This document shows, one piece after another, positions 7,013-14,214 of a stretch of 16,516 nt of DNA. The stretch's first letter is position 1, and every line of letters begins with the position of its first letter. The notes beneath the pieces are model-generated. The model had not been told where the DNA came from, ran no database searches, and worked only from the letters and a program-made list of their open reading frames with translations. The DNA lies in the NCBI GenBank assembly GCA_910588295.1, contig CAJUQO010000069.1, positions 1 through 16,516 on the forward strand, given 5' to 3'. Position numbers and translations under genes: made by a program. Origin of the DNA: an uncultured Lachnospiraceae bacterium (GTDB taxonomy: Bacteria; Bacillota; Clostridia; Lachnospirales; Lachnospiraceae).

Positions 7013-8098
7013 ATGTTAGCAGTACAGGCGTTGCAGGAGAACCTGGACGGAATGAAGAGTATTTCCAAAAATGACTATTATATAGCTGACTCCAGGGGAA
7101 TTGTGCTGGCGGCGACAGGGGAGGCGGTCTTTGACAGCCAGGGTCTCCGCGTTTTTCTGGATTCCCAGGCGGACAGCCAGGTGGTGGGGGAATACTACTA
7201 TTTTAAAGTCCATAACGAGGAGTATCAGCCGGAATATGTGCTGATCGTGGGCGGGGGTACGGATCCCTATATGCTGGGACAGCTGGCCGTGTTCCAGCTT
7301 CAGAATCTTTTAAAAGCCAGCCAGGAAAGATTTGACAAGGACAGCTTTTATAAAAACCTGTTACTGGATAATTTTCTGCTGGTGGATGTGTTTAACCGGG
7401 CCAAAAAGCTTCATATAGAAATGAAGATCCGACGGGTTGTGTTTGTCGTGGAGTGCGGAAAGAGCCGGGAGGCCGGCGCCCTGGAGCAGCTGCGAACGGT
7501 TCTTCAGGGGAAGAAGGGGGATTTCGTCACCGCTGTGGATGAGAACAGCATGATCGTGGTGCGGGAGCTGGAGGAGCAGGAGACGCCCCAGGATATCCAG
7601 CGCACGGCCCAGATGATCCTGGATTATGTCTGCCGGGATGAGAATGACGGCGTGCGTATCGCTTATGGCACCATTGTAAAGGAGCTACAGGAGGTGTCCC
7701 GTTCCTACAAGGAGGCCAGGCTGGCTCTGGATATTGGGCGTATATTCCTAGACGACAGGCGGGTCATGGCATACAGTTCGCTGGGGATCGGCCGCCTGAT
7801 CTACCAGCTTCCTATACCGCTGTGTAAGATGTTTATCCGGGAGGTGTTTGGCGAGCATACGCCGGAGGATCTGGACGAGGAAACCCTGCTTACCATCAAC
7901 AAATTTTTCGAGTATAATCTGAATGTGTCTGAGACATCCCGCCAGCTTTTTATTCACCGCAATACGCTGGTGTACCGTCTGGATAAGCTGCAGAAGACCA
8001 CGGGGCTGGATCTGCGGGTTTTTGAGGACGCGATTACATTTAAGATCGCGCTGATGGTGGTTAAATATATGAAGTATATGGAGACGATCGAGTATTAG
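7013..8098 (+). CDS. PucR/CdaR-type transcriptional regulator
   Basis: DNA-binding regulator of 361 residues. The C-terminal segment, about residues 300-355 (LLTINKFFEYNLNVSETSRQ, then LFIHRNTLVYRLDKLQKTTG), is the HTH_30 domain of the PucR/CdaR sugar-diacid regulator family. The middle, about 130-270, resembles the GGDEF-like domain found in this family. The first 110 residues form a short sensory-like domain (DYYIADSRGIVLAATGEAVF) rather than a full diacid-binding domain, so the ligand cannot be assigned. A GGGGGAG tract at 7000-7005 sits 7 bases before the ATG. It stands directly upstream of ftsE in the same direction; whether it controls cell division genes is unknown. Confidence 0.88.
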   Translation: MLAVQALQENLDGMKSISKNDYYIADSRGIVLAATGEAVFDSQGLRVFLDSQADSQVVGEYYYFKVHNEEYQPEYVLIVGGGTDPYMLGQLAVFQLQNLLKASQERFDKDSFYKNLLLDNFLLVDVFNRAKKLHIEMKIRRVVFVVECGKSREAGALEQLRTVLQGKKGDFVTAVDENSMIVVRELEEQETPQDIQRTAQMILDYVCRDENDGVRIAYGTIVKELQEVSRSYKEARLALDIGRIFLDDRRVMAYSSLGIGRLIYQLPIPLCKMFIREVFGEHTPEDLDEETLLTINKFFEYNLNVSETSRQLFIHRNTLVYRLDKLQKTTGLDLRVFEDAITFKIALMVVKYMKYMETIEY

Positions 8099-8131
8099 GA
8101 CAGCGGTAGGGGAGCGAAGCGGCTGTCTATA

Positions 8132-8218
8132 CCCGCGGGCACAAAAGTTTTCCAGATTCATTGGCGCTCGCGGGCATATACGGGCAACAACGCTGGCAGA
8201 TCACAGCGCTCGCGAGTA
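8132..8218. repeat. Three CGCG-centred palindromic motifs upstream of ftsE
   Basis: Three related motifs lie in the 136-base gap: CCCGCGGGCA (8132-8141), CTCGCGGGCA (8167-8176) and CTCGCGAGTA (8209-8218). The first and third have perfect 8-bp palindromic cores. The two downstream copies extend to GCGCTCGCGRG followed by TATA. The last abuts the ftsE ribosome binding site. Possible operator array or remnant duplication. Confidence 0.4.
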
Positions 8219-8234
8219 TAAAAGGAGGAATGTC

Positions 8235-8918
8235 ATGATTGAGATGGATGGAGTGAGTAAGTCATATGCGAAGGGCCAGCCGGCCATCAACAATATGTCT
8301 TTACATATTAATAAGGGGGAGTTTGTGTTCATCGTGGGAAACAGCGGTTCCGGCAAATCCACGCTGATCAAGCTGCTTTTGAAGGAGCTGGAGCCGACGG
8401 CGGGGACGATCCGGGTCAACGGCTTTTACCTGAACAAGCTGCGCCGGGGCAAGATCCCCAAATTCCGCCGCGGCGTGGGCGTGGTGTTCCAGGATTTCCG
8501 CTTGCTGAAAGACCGCAATGTCTATGAAAATGTGGCCTTTGCCCAGCGCGTCATTGAGCGGCCCAACCGGGTAATCAAGAAACGGGTACCGGAGATGCTG
8601 ACCCTGGTGGGCCTGGCGGAGAAATACCGCTCCTTTCCCAAGGAGCTGTCGGGAGGCGAGCAGCAGCGTGTGGCCCTGGCCCGCGCCCTGGTAAACCGTC
8701 CTAATATTCTGCTGGCGGACGAGCCCACCGGTAATCTGGATCCGAAGAACTCTTTTGAGATCATGAAGCTTCTGGAGGAGATCAATGAGAGGGGGACCAC
8801 GGTGCTGGTGGTGACCCATAACCGGGAGATCGTCAATGCCATGAAAAAACGGGTGATCACACTGCGCAAGGGCGTGATCATCAGCGATGAGCAGGAGGGT
8901 GGTTACGTTGAGAATTAG
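8235..8918 (+). CDS. ftsE: Cell division ATP-binding protein FtsE
   Basis: ABC-type ATPase of the FtsEX complex, which sits under the membrane and couples ATP hydrolysis in the divisome to activation of peptidoglycan hydrolases. The 227-residue length is typical. Seen: Walker A GNSGSGKST (35-43), the Q-loop region VVFQDFRLLKDRNVYENVAF, signature LSGGEQQRVALARAL from residue 138, Walker B ILLADEPT with Asp162 and Glu163, D-loop GNLDP, and switch His195 in VVTHN. AAGGAGG at 8222-8228 gives good spacing to the ATG. ftsX follows with overlapping ends, so the two are translationally coupled. The early-division reading FRLLKDRNVYENV is characteristic of FtsE rather than generic lipoprotein exporters. 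Confidence 0.97.
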   Translation: MIEMDGVSKSYAKGQPAINNMSLHINKGEFVFIVGNSGSGKSTLIKLLLKELEPTAGTIRVNGFYLNKLRRGKIPKFRRGVGVVFQDFRLLKDRNVYENVAFAQRVIERPNRVIKKRVPEMLTLVGLAEKYRSFPKELSGGEQQRVALARALVNRPNILLADEPTGNLDPKNSFEIMKLLEEINERGTTVLVVTHNREIVNAMKKRVITLRKGVIISDEQEGGYVEN

Positions 8919-9816
8919 TACGATTTTTTATATATTTAAGCAGGGCTTTAAGAATATCTGGCACAATCTGATGTTTTCTATCGCCTCCATCGCTACCATG
9001 GGCGCCTGTATCTTCCTGTTCGGCCTGTTTTTCTCGATTCTGGTGAATTTCCAGTATATCGTGCGCAACGCCGAGACGAATGTAACGATTACGGTGCTGT
9101 TTGAGGAAGGCCTGGATCAGGGGCGTATCAATGAGATCGGCGAGCTGATCAATGCCCGTGACGAGGTGGTCAAGGTAGAGTACAAGTCCGCGATGATGGC
9201 CTGGGAGGAATTCCGGGTGGATTATTTTGAGGGGGATGAAAAAGCGGCCCGGGGTTTTGGCAGTGACAATCCCCTGGCGAAATCCTCCAGCTATGAGGTA
9301 TATGTGGAAACCATAGAGGCTCAGAATGGCCTGGTGTCTTATGTGGAGGGGCTGCAGGGCGTCCGTGCTGTCAACCGGTCGGAGGCGGCCATGAAGACAT
9401 TGAGCACATTCAACAGGTTGCTGGGCTATGTGTCGGCGGCGATTATCCTGATCCTGCTGGCCGTATCGGTATTTTTGATCAGCAATACGGTCTCCGTGGG
9501 TATCTCGGTGCGCCGGGAGGAGATTGCGATCATGAAGCTGATCGGCGCTACGAACTTTTTTGTCCGGGCTCCGTTCCTGGTGGAGGGTATCATGATCGGC
9601 CTGGTGGGCTCGGCGGCGCCGCTGGCGGTAGTGTATGTGCTGTATGGTAAGGTCGTCAGCTATGTGCTGACCCGGTTCCATATTCTGCAAAATATCGTGC
9701 AGTTCCTGGATGTGGATCAGGTGTTTGGCGTACTTCTGCCCATCGGATTGATCCTGGGCATGGGCATTGGCTTTATGGGCAGTGTGATGACGATCCGGAA
9801 ACATTTAAAGGTGTAA
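8908..9816 (+). CDS. ftsX: Cell division membrane protein FtsX
   Basis: Membrane partner of FtsE. It has an N-terminal cytosolic segment (RISTIFYIFKQGFKNIWHN), a first membrane helix at about residues 22-45, an extracellular loop to about residue 165 that should contact a peptidoglycan hydrolase, then three C-terminal helices (AAIILILLAVSVFLIS, FLVEGIMIGLVGSAAPLAVV, VLLPIGLILGMGIGFMGSV). I chose a TTG start at 8908-8910. AGGAGG at 8893-8898 is 9 bases upstream, and the resulting N-terminus (M/L-RIST) matches FtsX of related bacteria. An in-frame ATG at 8887 precedes this ribosome binding site and is unlikely. With the TTG start the gene overlaps ftsE by 11 bases and encodes 302 residues. Confidence 0.95.
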   Translation: MRISTIFYIFKQGFKNIWHNLMFSIASIATMGACIFLFGLFFSILVNFQYIVRNAETNVTITVLFEEGLDQGRINEIGELINARDEVVKVEYKSAMMAWEEFRVDYFEGDEKAARGFGSDNPLAKSSSYEVYVETIEAQNGLVSYVEGLQGVRAVNRSEAAMKTLSTFNRLLGYVSAAIILILLAVSVFLISNTVSVGISVRREEIAIMKLIGATNFFVRAPFLVEGIMIGLVGSAAPLAVVYVLYGKVVSYVLTRFHILQNIVQFLDVDQVFGVLLPIGLILGMGIGFMGSVMTIRKHLKV

Positions 9817-9851
9817 GAAAGAATGGCGCTTCATATAATATATAAGCGGAT

Positions 9852-9884
9852 AAAAGGCAGGTGGGACGGCTCATCTGCTTTTTT
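9852..9884 (+). terminator. Intrinsic terminator or attenuator between ftsX and ctpA
   Basis: GCAGGTGGG (9857-9865) pairs with CTCATCTGC (9870-9878) around loop ACGG, with two G-U pairs, followed directly by TTTTTT. AAAA precedes the stem. It ends 27 bases before the ctpA start, leaving no room for a promoter after it. A TATAAT at 9834-9839 lies before the hairpin but lacks a good -35, so partial read-through from ftsEX is the simplest view. Confidence 0.65.
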
Positions 9885-9911
9885 GGCCATGTGAAGAGAG
9901 GTGGGTCAGCT

Positions 9912-11069
9912 ATGCGGGAGAGAAGAAAGGATTTCTGGTGGGGCGCTCTGGTGGGCGCCCTGACGGTGATGGCTGTGCTCCTGGGCGTGCGTTTAGCCTC
10001 GGCCCTGGGCGGGGATACCGGGCCGGAGAGCCGGGCTACCCGGAATAAGATCCGTGCGGTGGACGCGCTGATCCGGAGCCATTATCTGAATGAACGGGAT
10101 GACCAGGCGCTGTCTGATGGGATGCTGCGGGGGCTGGTGGCCGGGCTGGATGACACTTACGCCGCCTATTATACGGCCAGTGAGTATGAAGAGATCCAGA
10201 ACGCCAATAACGGTGAGTACGACGGCCTGGGGCTGGTCATGCAGAAGGACGGAGCCACGGGGGAGGTCACTATCGTGGATTGCTATGAGGGTACGCCGGC
10301 CGAGGCGGCAGGGATAGAGGCCGGAGACGTGCTGGTTTCCGCTGACGGCCTGCAGGCGGTGGACGTGGAGCTGGATGTGCTGGCGGCGGCCATCAAGGGC
10401 AGCGAGGAAAATGCCGTGCATCTGGTACTGATGCGGGCCGGAGAGACTTATGAGAAGGATGTGGAAAAGGCACGGATTGAGGTGCATATGGTGGAGAGCC
10501 GGATGCTGGAGGATCAGATCGGTTACATCCGCATTTCCCAGTTTACCGCCCATGTGGCGGAGGATTTCACCAAAGCCTATGAGTCTATGCTGGCAGACGG
10601 TATGAAGGGGCTGGTCGTCGACCTGCGCAGCAATCCCGGCGGCCTGATGGACAGTGTGGTGGATACCCTGAACGTATTTATGCCCGAGGGACTGCTGGTC
10701 TACACGGAGGATCGGGCCGGGGCGCGGACGGAATACAGCAGTGAGGGGGAGTCCCCTATAGAAATCCCTCTGGCGGTGCTGGTCAACGGAAATAGCGCCA
10801 GCGCTTCGGAGATTTTTGCCGGGGCGGTGAAGGATTACGGCGTGGGAACGCTGGTGGGCACGGTGACTTTCGGCAAGGGTATTGTGCAGAAGACTTACAG
10901 CATGGCGGACGGCAGCGCCGTAAAGATGACGACGGCCTACTATTATACGCCGAAGGGGGAGTGCATCCACGGAAAAGGCATACAGCCCGATGTGGAGGTA
11001 GAGCCGGAACAGGACAGTGGGGAGGACGTGCAGCTGCAAAAGGCGGTGGAGATCTGCCGGAAAAAATAA
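9912..11069 (+). CDS. S41 family carboxyl-terminal processing protease
   Basis: Membrane-anchored serine protease of the CtpA/CtpB/Tsp family, acting outside the cytoplasmic membrane on protein C-termini. Residues about 8-33 (FWWGALVGALTVMAVLLGVR) form a signal anchor. A PDZ domain covers about residues 105-190. The catalytic core has LRSNPGGLMDSVV and the dyad Ser297 (middle Ser of NSASASEIF) with Lys322 in TFGKGIVQ, plus Gln326. The 385 residues fit short Ctp proteases. The ATG at 9912 is preceded by an AGAGAGGTGGG purine tract; a longer frame from a GTG at 9861 starts inside the terminator hairpin and is unlikely. Gene order ftsE-ftsX-ctp resembles Bacillus ftsEX-ctpB. Many Clostridia have an M23 hydrolase gene before ctp; none is here. 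Confidence 0.93.
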   Translation: MRERRKDFWWGALVGALTVMAVLLGVRLASALGGDTGPESRATRNKIRAVDALIRSHYLNERDDQALSDGMLRGLVAGLDDTYAAYYTASEYEEIQNANNGEYDGLGLVMQKDGATGEVTIVDCYEGTPAEAAGIEAGDVLVSADGLQAVDVELDVLAAAIKGSEENAVHLVLMRAGETYEKDVEKARIEVHMVESRMLEDQIGYIRISQFTAHVAEDFTKAYESMLADGMKGLVVDLRSNPGGLMDSVVDTLNVFMPEGLLVYTEDRAGARTEYSSEGESPIEIPLAVLVNGNSASASEIFAGAVKDYGVGTLVGTVTFGKGIVQKTYSMADGSAVKMTTAYYYTPKGECIHGKGIQPDVEVEPEQDSGEDVQLQKAVEICRKK

Positions 11070-11088
11070 GAGGATACATGGAGAAATG

Positions 11089-11132
11089 GGTGTCGGTTAG
11101 GCAATGTGCCTAAAACGGCGCCTTTATTTTTT
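11089..11132 (+). terminator. Strong intrinsic terminator after the S41 protease gene
   Basis: A two-part stem: GGTGTCG (11089-11095) with CGGCGCC (11116-11122, two G-U pairs), and TTAGGCA (11097-11103) with TGCCTAA (11107-11113) around loop ATG. It is followed by TTTATTTTTT. It begins 20 bases after the stop and closes the ftsEX-ctp unit. Confidence 0.9.
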
Positions 11133-11140
11133 ACGCAAAT

Positions 11141-11157
11141 CAAATTAATTTAATTTG
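11141..11157. promoter_or_regulatory. 17-bp palindrome overlapping the alpha-galactosidase -35 box
   Basis: CAAATTAA and TTAATTTG are perfect 8-bp arms around one central T. The right arm overlaps the first three bases of the -35 box TTGACT, the usual place for a repressor operator. The binding protein is unknown; the nearby LacI-family regulator is a candidate, although LacI operators are normally GC-centred. Confidence 0.5.
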
Positions 11158-11183
11158 ACTATAGATTAAAAGTAAATTAAAAT
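11155..11183 (+). promoter_or_regulatory. Sigma-A promoter of the alpha-galactosidase locus
   Basis: TTGACT (11155-11160) and TAAAAT (11178-11183) are separated by exactly 17 bases and each is one mismatch from consensus. The start codon of the original reading frame is about 60 bases downstream, after GGAGG at 11230-11234. Confidence 0.8.
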
Positions 11184-11242
11184 GCAGTTAATGAACGCTG
11201 CGAAGTGCAGAAGGGTAAATAATAAAAGCGGAGGTAAATAAT

Positions 11243-11311
11243 ATGGCAATTGGATATGACGGAGCCCGGAGGCCCTTAGAAGGTCTATTCAGCTTGTATC
11301 GACATGGATAA
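11243..11311 (+). pseudogene. Surviving 5' end of the alpha-galactosidase gene (22-codon frame)
   Basis: An ATG 8 bases after GGAGG opens a frame beginning MAIGYDGARR, which resembles the N-terminus of clostridial GH36 alpha-galactosidases. After about 12 codons the similarity ends and the frame stops at TAA 11309-11311. The stop overlaps the next ATG (11304), giving ATGGATAA. The frame starting at 11304 can be read backwards through residues KVYSACID, which fit GH36, until a TAG at about 11278. The join therefore lies near 11272-11282: the gene start and its middle have been brought together out of frame. The overlap could allow translational restart on the truncated frame. Confidence 0.6.
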
Positions 11312-12941
11312 CGAGGATTATGAGATGCTGACTCTCTGCGGCTCCTGGGCCCGGGAAAGGCATATCCAGACCTGTTCCCTGGCTTACGGCAAACAGTCGG
11401 TGGCCTCCGCCAGGGGAGGATCCAGTCATCAGCAGCATCCGTTTATGGCTCTTGTCAGTCCCGGATGCACCCAGGAGTACGGCGAGGTGTACGCCATGCA
11501 TTTTGTCTATTCCGGTAATTTTCTGGCCCAGGCGGAGCTGACCCAGTTCGATGCTGTCCGGATGACCATGGGCATTTCGCCGGAGACTTTTGGCTGGTTG
11601 TTGCGTCCCGGTGAATCCTTCCAGGCGCCGGAGGCGGTTCTGACATATTCCGAAAGGGGACTGGGGCAGATGACCCGCAATTACCATGATTTTTACCGGA
11701 ACCATCTGATCCGCAGCCCTTACAGGGATAAAAAGCGCCCGATCCTGATCAACAACTGGGAGGCCACCTATTTCGAGTTTGACACGGAAAAGCTCCTGGA
11801 GATTGCCCGGGTGGCCGCCGGGGCCGGTATCGAGATGCTTGTCATGGACGACGGCTGGTTCGGAAAGCGGAATGAGGCCAACTGCTCCCTGGGGGACTGG
11901 GTCGTCAACGAGGAGAAGCTGAAGGGGGGATTGCCTTATCTGGTGGAGCAGATCAATGCGCTGGGGATGGCTTTCGGTATCTGGTTTGAGCCGGAGATGA
12001 TTTCACCGGATTCCGATCTTTACCGGGCCCATCCCGACTGGGCGATCCGTCTGCCGGGACGGGCGCCCGTGCAAAGCCGCAGCCAGTATGTGCTGGATCT
12101 GTCCCGCACCGACGTCCGGGAGTATGTGTATGAGAGTGTGGCCGCCATATTGCGCAGCGCCAACATCGCCTATGTAAAATGGGATATGAACAGGCAGCTT
12201 TCGGATCTGGGCAGCGCCTGGCTGACGGCAGACAGCCAGGGCGAGCTGAGCCACCGCTTTGTGTTGGGGCTTTATGAGCTGCAGGAGCGGCTGGTCACGG
12301 AATTTCCGGATCTTCTACTGGAAAATTGTTCCAGCGGCGGGGGCAGGTTTGATCCCGGCATGCTCTACTACAGTCCCCAGATCTGGTGCTCCGATGATAC
12401 GGACGCTATTGAACGGCTGGCCATCCAGGAGGGGACGGCCCTGATCTATCCCCTGTCCACCATGGGGGCCCATGTCAGCGCCTGCCCCAATCACATACTG
12501 AAACGCCAAACGCCCTTTGAGACCAGAGGCCATGTGGCTCTGGCCGGTACCTTCGGCTATGAGCTGGATGTGACAAAGCTGGATCAGGAGGAATTGGCGA
12601 TGATCCCGGCCCAGGTGGCTCTCTATCACAAATATAACGATCTGATCCGCGGCGGGGATTACTATCGGATCGCGTCCTATCGGGAAAACCACTCCCATGA
12701 TTGCTGGGCCGTGGCCGCGAAAGATCGGTCGGAGGTTTTAGTGACCTGGGTACAGGTACTGGCCCGGGCCAATGTCCACAGCCGCCGGGTGCGTCTGCGG
12801 GGGTTTGACCCGAAAGCCCGGTATAGGCTGGAGGATACAGAGCAGATCTATGCGGGTGAGATGCTGCTGCGGGGCGGATTTTTGATGGAAAACCTGAGCG
12901 GGGATTATAAAAGCCGGATTTATAGGTTTGAGAGGGTGTAA
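11304..12941 (+). CDS. GH36 alpha-galactosidase, N-terminally truncated
   Basis: Would hydrolyse terminal alpha-1,6-galactose from melibiose, raffinose-family sugars or galactomannan fragments. The 545 residues correspond to the catalytic barrel and C-terminal sheet of the roughly 730-residue GH36 enzymes. Seen: SWARERH, INNWEATYF, MDDGWFG, FEPEMISPDS, the nucleophile Asp294 in YVKWDMNR, ENCSSGGGRFD, and the acid/base Asp364 in CSDDTDA. By family numbering as I recall it (Asp478 and Asp548), about 184 residues are missing from the N-terminus, including most of the N-terminal sandwich domain. The ATG at 11304 has no ribosome binding site. The catalytic residues are intact, but folding and expression without the N-domain are doubtful; it may be a pseudogene. 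No signal peptide is seen, so it would be cytosolic. The LacI-type regulator follows. Confidence 0.9.
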   Translation: MDNEDYEMLTLCGSWARERHIQTCSLAYGKQSVASARGGSSHQQHPFMALVSPGCTQEYGEVYAMHFVYSGNFLAQAELTQFDAVRMTMGISPETFGWLLRPGESFQAPEAVLTYSERGLGQMTRNYHDFYRNHLIRSPYRDKKRPILINNWEATYFEFDTEKLLEIARVAAGAGIEMLVMDDGWFGKRNEANCSLGDWVVNEEKLKGGLPYLVEQINALGMAFGIWFEPEMISPDSDLYRAHPDWAIRLPGRAPVQSRSQYVLDLSRTDVREYVYESVAAILRSANIAYVKWDMNRQLSDLGSAWLTADSQGELSHRFVLGLYELQERLVTEFPDLLLENCSSGGGRFDPGMLYYSPQIWCSDDTDAIERLAIQEGTALIYPLSTMGAHVSACPNHILKRQTPFETRGHVALAGTFGYELDVTKLDQEELAMIPAQVALYHKYNDLIRGGDYYRIASYRENHSHDCWAVAAKDRSEVLVTWVQVLARANVHSRRVRLRGFDPKARYRLEDTEQIYAGEMLLRGGFLMENLSGDYKSRIYRFERV

Positions 12942-12977
12942 AAATCTGAATATTTTGCAAAAAACCTTCCGCGCCAT

Positions 12978-13006
12978 TTGACAAAACCATGGATTAACCC
13001 TATAAT
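12978..13006 (+). promoter_or_regulatory. Perfect consensus sigma-A promoter of the LacI-family gene
   Basis: TTGACA (12978-12983) and TATAAT (13001-13006) with a 17-base spacer match consensus at all twelve positions. The -10 box lies inside the left arm of a long inverted repeat. Such a strong promoter in front of a regulator suggests tight autorepression. Confidence 0.9.
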
Positions 13007-13049
13007 TTGTAACAGCTCTGCCGAAAGCAGAACTGTTACAAATTATAGG
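12999..13049. promoter_or_regulatory. 51-base hairpin spanning the lacI-type promoter -10 and leader
   Basis: CCTATAATTTGTAACAG (12999-13015) is perfectly repeated in inverse at 13033-13049. The 17 bases between contain an inner stem TCTGC/GCAGA around loop CGAAA, with a single C/A mismatch between the two stems. Half sites TTGTAACAG and CTGTTACAA resemble LacI-family operator halves. There is no U tract, so it is not a terminator. It is probably a regulatory operator pair, or a leader structure in which only the portion after the start site (near 13013) is transcribed. Confidence 0.75.
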
Positions 13050-13100
13050 ACAGAAGCTCCGGGAAGTAATTCAGAGGTCAGAGAGAAATGGAGTCAGGGA

Positions 13101-14120
13101 ATGAATAAGGTAAGATTGGCTGATATTGCCGAGCAGGTGGGTGTGAGCACGGTGACGGTGCATAATGCGCTCAACGGGCAAAAGGGAGTCAGCGATGAGG
13201 TCAGAGAAAGGATACGGAAGGTTGCCGATGAGATGGGCTACCGCCATGGTGGCGCGATGGGCAAACAGCCCAGGGATTCCCGGTTTCGCAATATAGGCGT
13301 AATCATATCGGAAAAATATCTGGCTGAGTATACGACTTTTTACTGGAAAATGTATCAGGAGATGGCGATCGTGGCCACGGACAAGAATTGCCTGACCGTG
13401 GTGGAGATCCTCAAACATGACGCGGAGGATAAGCTGGTCATGCCCCGGATCCTGGGAGATGACAGCATCGACGGCCTGGTCATGATGGGCGAGGTGAGCA
13501 GAGAGTATATCCATCGGATGAAACAGCAGTATCACGTACCCGCTGTGTTTCTGGATTTTTACGACAAGGAACTAGCGGAGAACGCAGTAGTCACGGACAA
13601 TTTCTATGGTACGTACCTCCTGACCGAATATCTCTTTGAGCAGGGGATCCGGAAGATGGCTTATGTGGGCTCGATTCATGCCACCAGCAGTATCATGGAC
13701 CGTTATTGCGGGTTTTACCGGGCGATGCTGCAGCACGGCGAGCAGGTGCCGCCGGAGTGGGTTCTGGAGGACAGAGATGAGAACGGAGAGCTTCATATCA
13801 CGATCCCCGAGAGTCTGCCCGAGGCTTTTGTGTGCAACTGCGATCTCGTGGCGGGTATCATGATCATGAAATTGGAGGAGCGGGGCATACGGGTGCCTGA
13901 GGATGTATCGGTGGTGGGATTTGACAATTATCTGTATCCGGGTTTTCCGGACAAACGGATCACCACCTACGAGGTGAATATGCGGGCCATGGCAAAAGTG
14001 GCCCTGGATAAGATCCTTAAGATGATACGGAATCCCAGCGCGGGAAGAGGGCTGGATATCGTCTCCGGCCATATCGTGGAGAAGGACAGCGTGAGGCTGA
14101 AAATAAATGCGGATATATGA
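13101..14120 (+). CDS. LacI-family transcriptional regulator
   Basis: DNA-binding repressor or activator of a carbohydrate regulon. The N-terminus (VRLADIAEQVGVSTVTVHNA) is the LacI helix-turn-helix with the following hinge segment to about residue 60. Residues about 65-335 form a periplasmic-binding-protein-like sensor domain, with the typical IDGLVMMGE, VVTDNFYGTYLLTEYLFEQG, IRKMAYVGS and VSVVGFDNYLYP tracts. The 339 residues are normal. I chose the ATG at 13101: GGAG at 13090-13093 is 7 bases upstream and the protein then begins exactly at the HTH. A frame from 12978 would start in the promoter. It sits between the alpha-galactosidase remnant and a sugar-binding protein gene, so alpha-galactoside or related oligosaccharide control is inferred; the effector cannot be read from sequence. 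Confidence 0.95.
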   Translation: MNKVRLADIAEQVGVSTVTVHNALNGQKGVSDEVRERIRKVADEMGYRHGGAMGKQPRDSRFRNIGVIISEKYLAEYTTFYWKMYQEMAIVATDKNCLTVVEILKHDAEDKLVMPRILGDDSIDGLVMMGEVSREYIHRMKQQYHVPAVFLDFYDKELAENAVVTDNFYGTYLLTEYLFEQGIRKMAYVGSIHATSSIMDRYCGFYRAMLQHGEQVPPEWVLEDRDENGELHITIPESLPEAFVCNCDLVAGIMIMKLEERGIRVPEDVSVVGFDNYLYPGFPDKRITTYEVNMRAMAKVALDKILKMIRNPSAGRGLDIVSGHIVEKDSVRLKINADI

Positions 14121-14163
14121 AAAAAGGGAGCGGCAGCCGGCTTTGCGGAGACTGCCGTAAATG

Positions 14164-14190
14164 AAAAGGCTGCCGATGGCAGCCTTTTTT
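14164..14190. terminator. Bidirectional intrinsic terminator between convergent genes
   Basis: AAAAGGCTGCC (14164-14174) pairs with GGCAGCCTTTT (14178-14188) around a 3-base loop, with a T run to 14190. A-run and T-run flanks make it work on both strands, serving the LacI-type gene and the converging aldo/keto reductase gene. A weaker stem (14131-14136 with 14152-14157) lies just upstream. Confidence 0.92.
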
Positions 14191-14214
14191 GTACAGAATG
14201 GTCTGCGCACCCTT

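Noticed and set aside
9993..11039. Minus-strand open frame (348 codons) opposite the S41 protease gene
   Set aside because: Same shadow character; the plus-strand frame has the complete catalytic motif set.
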